From NCBI RefSeq assembly GCF_900114995.1, contig NZ_FOUX01000009.1, forward strand, positions 62,001-126,000: 64,000 bases of DNA, in the 5' to 3' direction. The position numbers and the translations under genes were made by a program. Below are positions 16,967 to 25,897 of this stretch, one piece after another; position 1 is the stretch's first letter, and each line of letters begins with the position of its first letter. Under the pieces are notes generated by a model. That model made no database searches. It was not told where the DNA came from and saw only the letters and a program-made list of their open reading frames with translations. The DNA comes from Chitinophaga sp. YR627. GTDB lineage: Bacteria > Bacteroidota > Bacteroidia > Chitinophagales > Chitinophagaceae.

Positions 16967-17692
16967 TTATTTTGTATATACCACGTCTTCTGTTTCCAGC
17001 AGGGGCACTCCCTTGAAACGCATCAGCAGCTGCCCTACTGCTACCACATCTTTCTGGCAATAAGTGGCGATCCTATCCAGGTCATGATCCTGCCAGTACA
17101 CCCTGCCTACCATACTACCATCAATATCGTCTTTTGGCGTTGGAATACCCATTATTGCTGTCAGCAGTTTCAGGGATGTATAGTTCTTAAAATCTCCGAA
17201 CCGCCATAACTGCATGGTATCCAGCATGGGTAGCTCCCAGGGTTTGAAACCATGTATCTGCAAAGGCAGCGGCAAAGATAGCTGATGAATAACAGATCGC
17301 CTGCAAATAAAAGGAATATCAAATTCTTTGATATTGTGGCCTGCAAACTGGAATCGTGGAAACTTCGTATGGAATTTATTTACTAATTCTAAAAAACTGT
17401 TTAATAAAACTTTTTCATCGTCACCGTAGAAGGATTTTATACGTAGCTGATAACGACCGTTTTCCACATAATAGAACCCCACAGAAATACAGACAATTTT
17501 GCCGAATTCGGCATAGATCCCGGCCCGCTCTGCGTATGCTTCTGTTGCGTCCCCTGATTCTGGCAAAGTTTTTGCAATTTTGTCCGTCCAGAGCGACTGC
17601 ATATTGTCAGGTAAATTATCAAAAGTCGCTACAGCTGGAGTTGTCTCAATATCAAGCAACAATAACTGGTCTAAAGATATATTCGGTAACAC
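16967..17692 (-). CDS. PolB-like 3'-5' exonuclease
   Basis: Predicted DnaQ-fold exonuclease of the group related to the proofreading domain of family B polymerases. Motifs: LLLLDIETTP (Exo I, Asp and Glu), FAGHNIKEFDIPFI (Exo II) and YCQKDVVAVGQLLM (Exo III). At 241 residues it is a stand-alone nuclease without polymerase domain. The exact substrate is not known for this group; a repair role is likely. It leads an apparent two-gene unit with holA. Confidence 0.82.
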   Translation of the reverse strand: MLPNISLDQLLLLDIETTPAVATFDNLPDNMQSLWTDKIAKTLPESGDATEAYAERAGIYAEFGKIVCISVGFYYVENGRYQLRIKSFYGDDEKVLLNSFLELVNKFHTKFPRFQFAGHNIKEFDIPFICRRSVIHQLSLPLPLQIHGFKPWELPMLDTMQLWRFGDFKNYTSLKLLTAIMGIPTPKDDIDGSMVGRVYWQDHDLDRIATYCQKDVVAVGQLLMRFKGVPLLETEDVVYTK

Positions 17693-17738
17693 TTTTTGTA
17701 CGGTTTATATTTTTTTATAATAAAGTATTTTTAACAAT

Positions 17739-17746
17739 TACATTTG
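17739..17746 (+). promoter_or_regulatory. -7 promoter box
   Basis: TACATTTG matches TAnnTTTG, 52 bases before the coiled-coil gene start. No TTG is found at the usual distance, so the assignment is tentative. Confidence 0.35.
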
Positions 17747-17797
17747 CATAACAAGATTTAACCATATAACAATTAACTATAAAACACAAAAACGACT

Positions 17798-18760
17798 ATG
17801 ACTGAGAACACTTTTAACAAGCCTGCGGCAGGATCCCCTGGACCTGAAAAACCTAGAAGCCGTAATGGTCTGATATATGGTATTTTGATTGCAGCATTGG
17901 CCGGTACCTGGATCTATATGTTGTATGACAAAAATAAAACTACCGATCAAATTGCTCAACAGGCAACACAGATAGATTCCATCTCTACTTCAAGAGATGC
18001 CTTACAACAGGAATATAACGCTGCAAATGCACGTCTGGATGATCTGATCTCCCAGAACAGCCGCATGGATAGCCTTGTAAAAACAAAAGATAAGGAAATT
18101 GCGGACATGAAATCCCGTATTCAGGGTATCCTGTCCAATAAAAACGCAACTGCGAAAGAACTGGCTGAAGCCCGTCGCCTGATCGAAACCCTGAAAGGGA
18201 ACATTGAAGGCTATACGGAAACAATCGAACGCCTGGAAGGTGAGAAAATCGTTCTGACCGGCGAACGCGATAATGCCCGTAAAGAAAGAGATGTAGTAAC
18301 CACTCAGAGAGATAGCCTTGACAAAAAGGTAAACCTGGGTTCCGTATTACACGCATCCAACATTCACCTGCTGCCGATCAATCTGAAAAAGAACGGCAAA
18401 GAAGTAGAAACGACCAAGGCTAAACGTGCTGATATGATGCGCGTAACTTTTGACCTGGACGAAAACAGGATCGCTCCAACCGGCGATAAAGAACTGTACG
18501 TTTCTATCACTTCTCCTGATGGTTCTCCACTGGCTGTAGAAGCACTGGGTTCCGGCAGATTTACACTCGAAGATGGCACTGAAAAATTATACACTGCCAA
18601 AAAAACTGTAAACTATGCTACCGGTCAGAAACAGACAGTATCTATGGACTGGAAACAGAATTCAGATTTCAAACCAGGCGACTACGCTGTTGAGATCTAT
18701 CACGATGGTTATAAAATTGGTTCCGGTAAAGTAACGCTGAAAAAAGGCGGACTTTTCTAA
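17798..18760 (+). CDS. Single-pass membrane protein with coiled coil
   Basis: 320 residues. A proline-rich cytosolic start is followed by one membrane helix (about residues 27-43, LIYGILIAALAGTWIYM), a long coiled coil (about 50-180) and a C-terminal globular domain of about 120 residues rich in beta strands (near RMTFDLDENRIAPTGDKELY to KVTLKKGGLF). I recognise no named family. The layout suggests a scaffold or envelope tether. A strong terminator follows. Confidence 0.65.
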   Translation: MTENTFNKPAAGSPGPEKPRSRNGLIYGILIAALAGTWIYMLYDKNKTTDQIAQQATQIDSISTSRDALQQEYNAANARLDDLISQNSRMDSLVKTKDKEIADMKSRIQGILSNKNATAKELAEARRLIETLKGNIEGYTETIERLEGEKIVLTGERDNARKERDVVTTQRDSLDKKVNLGSVLHASNIHLLPINLKKNGKEVETTKAKRADMMRVTFDLDENRIAPTGDKELYVSITSPDGSPLAVEALGSGRFTLEDGTEKLYTAKKTVNYATGQKQTVSMDWKQNSDFKPGDYAVEIYHDGYKIGSGKVTLKKGGLF

Positions 18761-18781
18761 TAGTCACTTCTGATATATACG

Positions 18782-18830
18782 TCCCGGATGCCATGTTCCT
18801 TTACGGAAACAGACATCCGGGATTTTTTTT
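18782..18830 (+). terminator. Rho-independent terminator
   Basis: TCCCGGATG (18782-18790) pairs with CATCCGGGA (18814-18822), followed by eight T. Confidence 0.85.
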
Positions 18831-19061
18831 GCCTGTTTATGAGGACTCCTTAGCAAACACAACCTTTAGTCTCCTATTTTTCAAAATTTGTTAACAATTA
18901 GTTATTGCCACTCATTCATATATAAAATCATAATTAATTATTGTTTATTTGCATCCGATTGTATCATGTGAAAACCGGGGATTACATCAGCTTGCATACA
19001 ATGTTGCCCCTAATGTTATTATAAGGTTGTTAGAATACTAACTGCGCAAAATCAGGTATTT
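18831..19061. other. AT-rich intergenic region
   Basis: About 230 bases, very AT-rich from 18871 to 18960, between two plus-strand genes. It presumably holds the promoter of the response regulator, but I found no well-spaced TTG/TAnnTTTG pair and no ORF. An AGG lies just before the next start. Confidence 0.4.
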
Positions 19062-19460
19062 ATGGCGGAAAACACTAAACAGGTGTATGTTGTTGACGAC
19101 GATGAAATATTCCATTTCATTCTGAAAAAGTTGTTCGAACAGCAGGACGATCAACTCAAGGTGACATCCTTCCTATGTGCGGAAGATGCGCTGGCCCGTT
19201 TACAACAGCCTGATAACCAACGCCTGCCATCCCTGATCATCCTGGATATGAACATGCAGCGTATGAACGGCTGGGACTTCATAGAAGCCTATCGTGATAT
19301 CAAATCCAGTCTGAGCGAACAGATCCCTATCATTATGTGTTCTTCTTCTATCGATATGCGCGATATGCAGAAAGTGAAACGTACACCAGAGCTGAAAGCT
19401 TACATCACCAAGCCCCTGGATTCGGTAAAAATGCAGCAGATCAAAGATTATTTGTCTTAA
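19062..19460 (+). CDS. Single-domain response regulator
   Basis: CheY-like receiver without output domain (132 residues). Acidic pocket VVDDDE near residues 11-15, phosphoacceptor Asp62 in LDMNM, and conserved Lys117 in YITKPLD. It would relay phosphate to a partner protein rather than bind DNA. No histidine kinase gene is adjacent, so the cognate kinase is an orphan or a distant hybrid kinase. Confidence 0.9.
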   Translation: MAENTKQVYVVDDDEIFHFILKKLFEQQDDQLKVTSFLCAEDALARLQQPDNQRLPSLIILDMNMQRMNGWDFIEAYRDIKSSLSEQIPIIMCSSSIDMRDMQKVKRTPELKAYITKPLDSVKMQQIKDYLS

Positions 19461-19499
19461 CTTTTATATATACCGGGAGCCCTTCTCCCGAATAAGAAA

Positions 19500-19537
19500 C
19501 GGTTACAATGGAGTGATTCCGCTGTAACCGTTTTTTT
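19500..19537 (+). terminator. Terminator of the response regulator
   Basis: CGGTTACA (19500-19507) pairs with TGTAACCG (19523-19530), followed by seven T. Confidence 0.8.
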
Positions 19538-19561
19538 GTGGATAACTTATCATATTATCTG

Positions 19562-19613
19562 AAAAAGAAAGGGTTACAAAAGACTATTCATCCTTTGTAA
19601 CCCTTTCTTTTTA
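19562..19613. terminator. Terminator of the ABC-F gene
   Basis: AAAGAAAGGGTTACAAA pairs with TTTGTAACCCTTTCTTT around a short loop, with T-rich flanks on both strands. It also serves as a second barrier for the plus-strand gene. Confidence 0.75.
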
Positions 19614-19641
19614 TAAATTATTACGCTTTCGGAATCGCTGA

Positions 19642-21288
19642 TCAGGAAATCGCTACTCTTTCGCCATACATTTCTTCTCTCAGTGCTTTCACCCTGTCAT
19701 CTGCCAGATACTCGTCAAAGCTCATCAGTCTGTCGATGATACCTTTAGGAGTGATCTCGATGATACGGTTAGCTACTGACTGCATGAAGGTATGGTCATG
19801 GGTAGTGAACAATACGATACCCTTGAAGTTCATCATACTTTCGTTGAAAGACTGGATAGATTCCAGGTCAAGGTGGTTGGTTGGTTCGTCCAGCACCACG
19901 ACGTTAGGATCCTGCAGCATCATACGGCTGGTCATACAACGTACTTTCTCACCACCGCTCAATACGCTGGTTTTCTTCATGATCTCATCACCGCTGAACA
20001 GCATTTTACCCAGGAAGCCACGCAGGAACGGCTCATCCACGTCTGTAACGTGTGGTGGCACAAACTGGCGTAACCAGTCCATCAGGTTCAGGGATGGATC
20101 TTTAAAGAATTCGGCGTTATCATTTGGCAGGTAAGCGGAAGTCACGGTAGTACCCCATTCGTATTTACCGCCATCAGCCTGCTGTTCGCCGTTGATGATT
20201 TCGAAGAAGGTGGTCAGAGCCAGGTGTTCCTTGGCCAGGAATGCGATCTTGTCACCTTTGTTCACGGTGAAAGTTACATTGCTGAACAGGGTATTACCTT
20301 CGATGGATTTCGACAGTTTTTCCACATTCAGGATCTGGTTACCCACTTCACGCTGTTGCTTGAAGATGATACCAGGATATTTACGATTGGAAGGCTGGAT
20401 ATCTTCGATAACCAGTTTTTCCAGGGCCTTTTTACGGGAAGTCGCCTGTTTACTTTTGGAAGCGTTGGCACTGAATCGGGCAATGAAGTCCATCAGGTCC
20501 TTACGTTTATCTTCCATTTTCTTGTTCTTATCGGCGATCTGACGGGCCATCAGCTGAGAAGACTCATACCAGAAGCTATAGTTACCGGAGAAGATCTGGA
20601 TCTTAGCGCGGTCAACGTCAGCCACGTGGGTACAAACAGCATCCAGGAAGTGACGGTCGTGCGATACTACGATCACAATGTTCTCATAATCAGCCAGGAA
20701 GTTCTCCAACCAACCGATCGTTTCAACGTCAAGGTGGTTGGTAGGCTCATCCAGCAGCAGTATATCAGGGTTACCGAACAGGGCCTGCGCCAGGAGCACA
20801 CGCACTTTCAGGTTACCACTCAGGTCCTTCATCAGGAGACTTTGTACATCTTCTTTTACGCCCAGGTCGCCCAGCAGTACGCCTGCATCACTTTCTGCAG
20901 TGTATCCGCCCATTTCGCCGTACTCTGCTTCGAGCTCGCCGGCACGCATACCATCCTCTTCGGTAAAATCAGCCTTGGCATAGATCGCATCTCTTTCGTG
21001 AGCGATTTCCCAGAGCTTTTTGTTACCCATCAGTACTGTGTTCAGTACCGTAACCTCATCAAATTCGAAGTGGTTCTGTTTCAGAACACTCATACGTTCA
21101 CCCGGAGTGATCTCAACGGTACCTTTGGTAGCGTCGATCTCGCCGGACAATATCTTGAGAAAAGTGGATTTACCGGCTCCGTTAGCGCCTATCACGCCAT
21201 AACAGTTACCTTTGGTGAAATTGAGGTTAACTTCATCAAACAACACCCTTTTTCCGAAAGAAAGCGATACGTTTTTAACACTGATCAT
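19642..21288 (-). CDS. ABC-F ATPase, YbiT type
   Basis: Soluble tandem ATPase that binds ribosomes. Two ABC domains, each with Walker A (GANGAGKST in the first; the second has a degenerate FLAKEHLALTT) and signature (DLSGNLKVR; VLSGGEKVR) plus LLDEPTNHLD and VLDEPTNHLD. The N-terminal region is close to E. coli YbiT (ELWEIAHERDAIYA, EYGEMGGYTAE). The second Walker A lacks the usual GxxGxGKS/T, so that nucleotide site may be weak. There is no membrane domain, consistent with a translation factor. Antibiotic resistance is not implied for this branch. Confidence 0.87.
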   Translation of the reverse strand: MISVKNVSLSFGKRVLFDEVNLNFTKGNCYGVIGANGAGKSTFLKILSGEIDATKGTVEITPGERMSVLKQNHFEFDEVTVLNTVLMGNKKLWEIAHERDAIYAKADFTEEDGMRAGELEAEYGEMGGYTAESDAGVLLGDLGVKEDVQSLLMKDLSGNLKVRVLLAQALFGNPDILLLDEPTNHLDVETIGWLENFLADYENIVIVVSHDRHFLDAVCTHVADVDRAKIQIFSGNYSFWYESSQLMARQIADKNKKMEDKRKDLMDFIARFSANASKSKQATSRKKALEKLVIEDIQPSNRKYPGIIFKQQREVGNQILNVEKLSKSIEGNTLFSNVTFTVNKGDKIAFLAKEHLALTTFFEIINGEQQADGGKYEWGTTVTSAYLPNDNAEFFKDPSLNLMDWLRQFVPPHVTDVDEPFLRGFLGKMLFSGDEIMKKTSVLSGGEKVRCMTSRMMLQDPNVVVLDEPTNHLDLESIQSFNESMMNFKGIVLFTTHDHTFMQSVANRIIEITPKGIIDRLMSFDEYLADDRVKALREEMYGERVAIS

Positions 21289-21373
21289 GCTGGCTAAAGA
21301 AATTTAAGGCGCAAAGTTACTAAATGTTCCGGGTTTTCCTGTTTTGTGGTTTATTCTTTGTAATAATCTCTCT

Positions 21374-22096
21374 ATGGACGTTTATATGCAACAGGTCAAT
21401 AAGGACCTCAGAACATGGCAGAAGGCCATGCAGCGCGGCATCAGCCTGCCGGGCAGACTCTCCCGCGGGGTCCAGAAAAAGATCAATAAGGTCATTCCCG
21501 AGAAAGTACACCGTGCCCTGACCACCGCCATCAAACAGATGACCAGGGGAGTGATCTCAGGCGCCGGCTTTACCAGTCCGGCGCCGGTCTACGAAAATGA
21601 CCTGGCCATCCGGGAAAGCAGGGTACGTTCCCGGATCGGATTCTACAAAACGACCGCCGCCACCGAAGGAGCCCTGACCGGCGCAGGTGGTATTCTCCTC
21701 GGACTGGCCGATTTCCCCCTCTTCCTGACCATCAAAATGAAAATGCTGTTTGACCTGGCTGCCCTTTACGGATACAACACGGATGACTATAAAGAACGCT
21801 TCTTCATCCTCCACATCTTCTTCATCACCTTTTCCACACAGGACTTCCGGAATAAACTCTACCCCGTCATCGCAGACTGGGATAATTACAGCCGGGACCT
21901 CCCGGAAGATATCAACGCATTTGACTGGCGTAACTTCCAGCAGCAATACCGGGACTACCTGGATATCGCTAAACTCCTGCAACTGATGCCGGTGATCGGC
22001 GCAGCAGTAGGTGCATATGTGAACCACCGGTTAACTGACAAACTGGGTCAGAGCGCCATGAATGCCTACCGGCTACGACTATTGAAACAGTTATGA
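21374..22096 (+). CDS. EcsC-family protein
   Basis: 240 residues from the ATG at 21374 (MDVYMQQVNK), chosen because earlier in-frame residues are hydrophobic and atypical. It contains the EcsC region around TTAATEGALTGAGGILLGLADFP and FFLHIFF-like helices, plus a C-terminal glycine/alanine-rich amphipathic segment (VIGAAVGAYVNHRL). The function of the family is not settled; it takes its name from a component of an ABC exporter locus in Bacillus. No ABC transporter permease lies nearby. Confidence 0.78.
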   Translation: MDVYMQQVNKDLRTWQKAMQRGISLPGRLSRGVQKKINKVIPEKVHRALTTAIKQMTRGVISGAGFTSPAPVYENDLAIRESRVRSRIGFYKTTAATEGALTGAGGILLGLADFPLFLTIKMKMLFDLAALYGYNTDDYKERFFILHIFFITFSTQDFRNKLYPVIADWDNYSRDLPEDINAFDWRNFQQQYRDYLDIAKLLQLMPVIGAAVGAYVNHRLTDKLGQSAMNAYRLRLLKQL

Positions 22097-22172
22097 CCGC
22101 TTTACTTATCTTTACCTTCCTATCAGGAAATATTATACGAATCGAATAACCTTAACTTAAACTGCATACGTC

Positions 22173-22838
22173 ATGACCAGTTACGACGAAATCTTCGAGA
22201 ATAACCGTCTCTGGGTAGCCAATAAGACTGCCGGAGACAAGGCTTTTTTTGAAAAGCTGGCAAAGGAACAGAATCCCGAATATCTCTACATTGGTTGCAG
22301 CGACAGCCGCGTGCCAACCAACGAGATCCTGGGCCTGGATGCCGGAGAAGTATTTGTACACCGCAACATCGCCAACCTTGTCAACAGCGTTGACCTGAAC
22401 GTGATGTCAGTGATCAACTACGCTGTACGCCATCTCGCCGTAAAACACATCGTTGTCTGTGGTCACTACAACTGCGGAGGCGTAAAAGCCGCTATGCAGT
22501 CAGCCGACCTGGGTCTTCTGAACCCATGGCTCCGCAACATCCGTGACGTATACCGCCTGCACCGCCAGGAACTGGACGCGATCGAAGAGCCAAACGCCCG
22601 CTTTAACAGACTGGTAGAACTGAACGTACAGGAGCAGTGTATCAACGTGATCAAAACAGCCGCTGTACAGCAATCCTATGTTGGTAAAGGATTTCCTGTC
22701 GTACATGGCTGGGTATACGACCTGTATACCGGTAACCTGATCGATCTCAAAATTGACTTTGAAGGTATCCTGCACAACATCCAGGAAATCTATGACCTGA
22801 CCGGTCAGGGCCTCATGAAGAAAAAGGATGATCAATGA
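22173..22838 (+). CDS. Beta-class carbonic anhydrase
   Basis: Interconverts CO2 and bicarbonate in the cytosol. Zinc ligands Cys42, His98 and Cys101 with the Asp44/Arg46 dyad are all present (IGCSDSRVP and GHYNCGG). Length 221 is usual for the Can type. It overlaps murI by four bases (ATGA), so translation is coupled. Bicarbonate supply to carboxylases is the likely role. Confidence 0.95.
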   Translation: MTSYDEIFENNRLWVANKTAGDKAFFEKLAKEQNPEYLYIGCSDSRVPTNEILGLDAGEVFVHRNIANLVNSVDLNVMSVINYAVRHLAVKHIVVCGHYNCGGVKAAMQSADLGLLNPWLRNIRDVYRLHRQELDAIEEPNARFNRLVELNVQEQCINVIKTAAVQQSYVGKGFPVVHGWVYDLYTGNLIDLKIDFEGILHNIQEIYDLTGQGLMKKKDDQ

Positions 22839-23653
22839 CAGGACCTATCGGTGTGTTTGATTCAGGTTACGGCGGACTGACCGTACTCAAAGAGATTGTG
22901 GCCACATTGCCGCAATACGACTATATCTATTTCGGTGACAATGCCCGTGCACCCTATGGTAACCGTGGCTTTGATACCATTCATACGTATACGCTGCAAT
23001 GTGTACAGCACCTGTTCGACATGGGTTGTCCACTGGTCATTCTCGCATGTAACACGGCTTCTGCACGTGCCCTGCGCACGATCCAGCAGAAAGACCTGCC
23101 GCGTATCGCACCCGATCGCCGGGTACTGGGTGTGATCAGACCTACCACAGAAATGGTCGGTACCCTCACCCAAAGCGGTGAAGTAGGTATTCTTGCCACA
23201 AAAGGAACAGTCGCTTCCGAGTCCTACCCGATAGAGATCAATAAGTTCTTCCCACATGTGAAAGTCCACCAGCTGGCCTGTCCGATGTGGGTACCCATCA
23301 TAGAAAACGGAGAAGCCGATAATGAAGGTGCTGATTACTTTGTTAAAAAGTACCTGGACCAGATCCTGACCGACGCACCGGATATCGATACGCTGGTACT
23401 GGCCTGCACCCACTACCCTATTCTCACTAAGAAGATCAGACAATTCCTGCCGGGAGGCATTACCCTGCTCTCACAGGGTAAGATCGTGGCGCACGGTCTG
23501 AAAGACTATCTCCATCGTCATCCTGAGATGGAAGTACGGCTTAGCAAGAACGGGGGAAGGAAATACTTCACTACAGATGATCCGGTGATCTTTGAGAAGC
23601 AGACGGAGATCTTTCTGGGAGAGACGGTCAAAACAGAATACATTGCGCCTTAG
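22835..23653 (+). CDS. murI: Glutamate racemase
   Basis: Makes D-glutamate for peptidoglycan. The two catalytic cysteines are in LACNTASARAL and LACTHYPIL, and the N-terminus IGVFDSGYGGLTVL is typical. 272 residues. Its start codon overlaps the stop of the carbonic anhydrase gene, and a terminator follows, so this is a two-gene operon with no obvious pathway link. Confidence 0.95.
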   Translation: MTGPIGVFDSGYGGLTVLKEIVATLPQYDYIYFGDNARAPYGNRGFDTIHTYTLQCVQHLFDMGCPLVILACNTASARALRTIQQKDLPRIAPDRRVLGVIRPTTEMVGTLTQSGEVGILATKGTVASESYPIEINKFFPHVKVHQLACPMWVPIIENGEADNEGADYFVKKYLDQILTDAPDIDTLVLACTHYPILTKKIRQFLPGGITLLSQGKIVAHGLKDYLHRHPEMEVRLSKNGGRKYFTTDDPVIFEKQTEIFLGETVKTEYIAP

Positions 23654-23665
23654 CACCTTATAACT

Positions 23666-23702
23666 AAAAGAGCGTCCACCTTTGGTGAGACGCTCTTTCT
23701 TA
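23666..23702. terminator. Bidirectional terminator
   Basis: GAGCGTC and GACGCTC pair, with inner CACC/GGTG and flanking A and T runs. It separates converging murI and the S9 peptidase gene. Confidence 0.75.
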
Positions 23703-23725
23703 TAATTCCTGATTCGTAATCGAAT

Positions 23726-25858
23726 TTATTTTCCTTCCAGATCCAACAGGAACGCATATTGTAATGCAACATCTTCCAGTGCCTTAAAACGACCGGAAGC
23801 GCCACCATGACCGGCTTCCATATTGGTATGCATCAGCAGCATATGGTTGTCTGTTTTCAGTTCACGCAGTTTAGCCACCCATTTCGCAGGCTCCCAATAC
23901 TGTACCTGTGAATCATGCAGCCCGGTAGTCACCAGCATGTTCGGATAGGCCTGTGCCTTTACATTATCGTAAGGAGAATAAGCTTTCATATAGTCGTAAT
24001 AATCCTTTTTCTTCGGATTACCCCACTCGTCAAACTCACCTGTTGTCAAAGGAATACTCTCATCCAGCATCGTGGTGATCACGTCTACAAAAGGAACAGC
24101 TGCGATGACGCCATTCCATAGACCCGGACGCATATTCACGATAGCCCCCATCAATAAACCACCGGCGCTACCGCCCATCGCGTAAAGATGTGAACTGTCT
24201 GTATAATGCGCTTTCACCAGGTATTCGGCACAATCAATGAAGTCGTTAAACGTGTTCATTTTCTTAAACAGTTTACCGTCTTCATACCATTGTCTGCCCA
24301 TTTCCTCACCACCTCTGATATGTGCGATCGCGTAAGCAAAACCTCTGTCCAGCAGACTTAAACGGTTGCTGTTGAATCCCGGCTCTATGCTATAACCATA
24401 GGACCCGTATCCATACAACAACAGCGGCATCTTACCATTCTTCTCAAATCCTTTTTTATACACCAGTGATACCGGTACTTTGACGCCATCTCTCGCAGTA
24501 ACATACAAGCGTTCTGTTACGTAGTTTTTGGGATCATAACCACCCAGTACTTCCTGTCTTTTACGCAGCTCTGTTTTCTTTGTATCCATGTCATAGTCGT
24601 AGGTAGATACCGGCGTTTGCATGGAGGTGTAAGAATAACGGAGTGTCTTTGTATCAAATTCAGGATTGATCGAAATGGAGGCTACATAAGCTGGTTCTTC
24701 AAATTGTAAATAGTGGTCTTCTTTTGTCTGTGAGTTGATCACCCGCAGTTGTGTCAGACCGTTCTTACGTTCGCTGAGCACCATATGATGACGGAACAGT
24801 TCAATACCCTGTAACAGCACATCGGCACGATGTGCAATGACCTCTTTCCAGTTTTCACGGGCCGTCTTTTCCAGTCCGCATTCCATCAGTCTGAAGTTCA
24901 CTGCATCCCAGTTGGTCACCACATAGAATTTATCATCCTGATGATCGATCTCATACAGGTGATCACGTTTACGCGGTTCAAAAACACGGAAGGCGCCGTC
25001 AGGTTTGGAAGCATCGAGGATACGGTATTCCGTTGATACAGTACTGCTGCTCTCTATCATAATGAACTTACCTGATTTGGAGCGTTGCACTTCCACATAG
25101 AAAGTTTCATCTTTCTCGTTGAAGATCTCTTTATCGGCATGTACATCTGTTCCTGTTACATGGCGCATAACGCGTTCTTCCCTGAGTGTAACCGGGTTTT
25201 TAACGGTATAGAAAAAGGTCTTGTTATCGCTTGCCCAGGCGGCGCTGCCGGATGTTTCCGGAATAGCATCTGCCAGTACTTCGCCTGTCTGCAGGTTCCT
25301 GATATAGATCGTGTATTGACGACGGCTTACCGTGTCTACGCCATAAGCCAGCCACTGTGCATCCGGGCTGACGGATATAGCGCCTACCTGGTAGTACTGA
25401 TGGCCTGCGGCCAGTACATTCACGTTGAGGATGATTTCTTCCGAGGCCTCCAGACTGCCTTTTTTACGACAATAGATCGGATATTCCTTTCCTGTTTCGT
25501 AGCGGCTGTAATAGTAGTAACCGTTCTTCAGATAAGGCACGCTGGCATCTGTCTCCATAATACGGCCCCGCATCTCTTCGTACAACTTCTTTCTCAGCTC
25601 TTTATGCGGTTCCATGATGGTATCGAGATAGTTATTCTCCGCTGTCAGATAACTGATGACTTTGGGGTCATTCCGGTCGTTCATCCAGTAGTATTTATCT
25701 ACCCTGGTATCTCCGTGAATGGTCATTGTCGTATCTATCTGTTCCGCTACCGGCGGCTTTATCGTTTTAATTTCGGCTGACATACTTTTCTTATTTTCCT
25801 TACAGGCAAACAGGCCCATGCCTGACAACATCATGATAAATGCAGCGGCTTTCCTCAT
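23726..25858 (-). CDS. S9-family prolyl oligopeptidase, oligopeptidase B-like lipoprotein
   Basis: Serine peptidase that cleaves short peptides. An N-terminal beta-propeller (about residues 60-420) gates a C-terminal alpha/beta-hydrolase: nucleophile in GGSAGGLLMG, Asp in DSQVQYWEP, His in AGHGGASGRF. The start at 25858 (MRKAAAFIMML) gives a lipoprotein signal with LFAC; the longer reading adds 11 atypical residues. A lipidated, exported form differs from the cytosolic E. coli PtrB. It follows the Gfo/Idh gene on the same strand after 39 bases. Confidence 0.88.
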   Translation of the reverse strand: MRKAAAFIMMLSGMGLFACKENKKSMSAEIKTIKPPVAEQIDTTMTIHGDTRVDKYYWMNDRNDPKVISYLTAENNYLDTIMEPHKELRKKLYEEMRGRIMETDASVPYLKNGYYYYSRYETGKEYPIYCRKKGSLEASEEIILNVNVLAAGHQYYQVGAISVSPDAQWLAYGVDTVSRRQYTIYIRNLQTGEVLADAIPETSGSAAWASDNKTFFYTVKNPVTLREERVMRHVTGTDVHADKEIFNEKDETFYVEVQRSKSGKFIMIESSSTVSTEYRILDASKPDGAFRVFEPRKRDHLYEIDHQDDKFYVVTNWDAVNFRLMECGLEKTARENWKEVIAHRADVLLQGIELFRHHMVLSERKNGLTQLRVINSQTKEDHYLQFEEPAYVASISINPEFDTKTLRYSYTSMQTPVSTYDYDMDTKKTELRKRQEVLGGYDPKNYVTERLYVTARDGVKVPVSLVYKKGFEKNGKMPLLLYGYGSYGYSIEPGFNSNRLSLLDRGFAYAIAHIRGGEEMGRQWYEDGKLFKKMNTFNDFIDCAEYLVKAHYTDSSHLYAMGGSAGGLLMGAIVNMRPGLWNGVIAAVPFVDVITTMLDESIPLTTGEFDEWGNPKKKDYYDYMKAYSPYDNVKAQAYPNMLVTTGLHDSQVQYWEPAKWVAKLRELKTDNHMLLMHTNMEAGHGGASGRFKALEDVALQYAFLLDLEGK

Positions 25859-25897
25859 AGGTGATAAATTGAGGCTACGAATGTAATACATATACTG

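Noticed and set aside
20224..21297. 357-codon ORF opposite the ABC-F gene
   Set aside because: It mirrors a well-supported ABC-F gene; the product looks like translated antisense with no domain.
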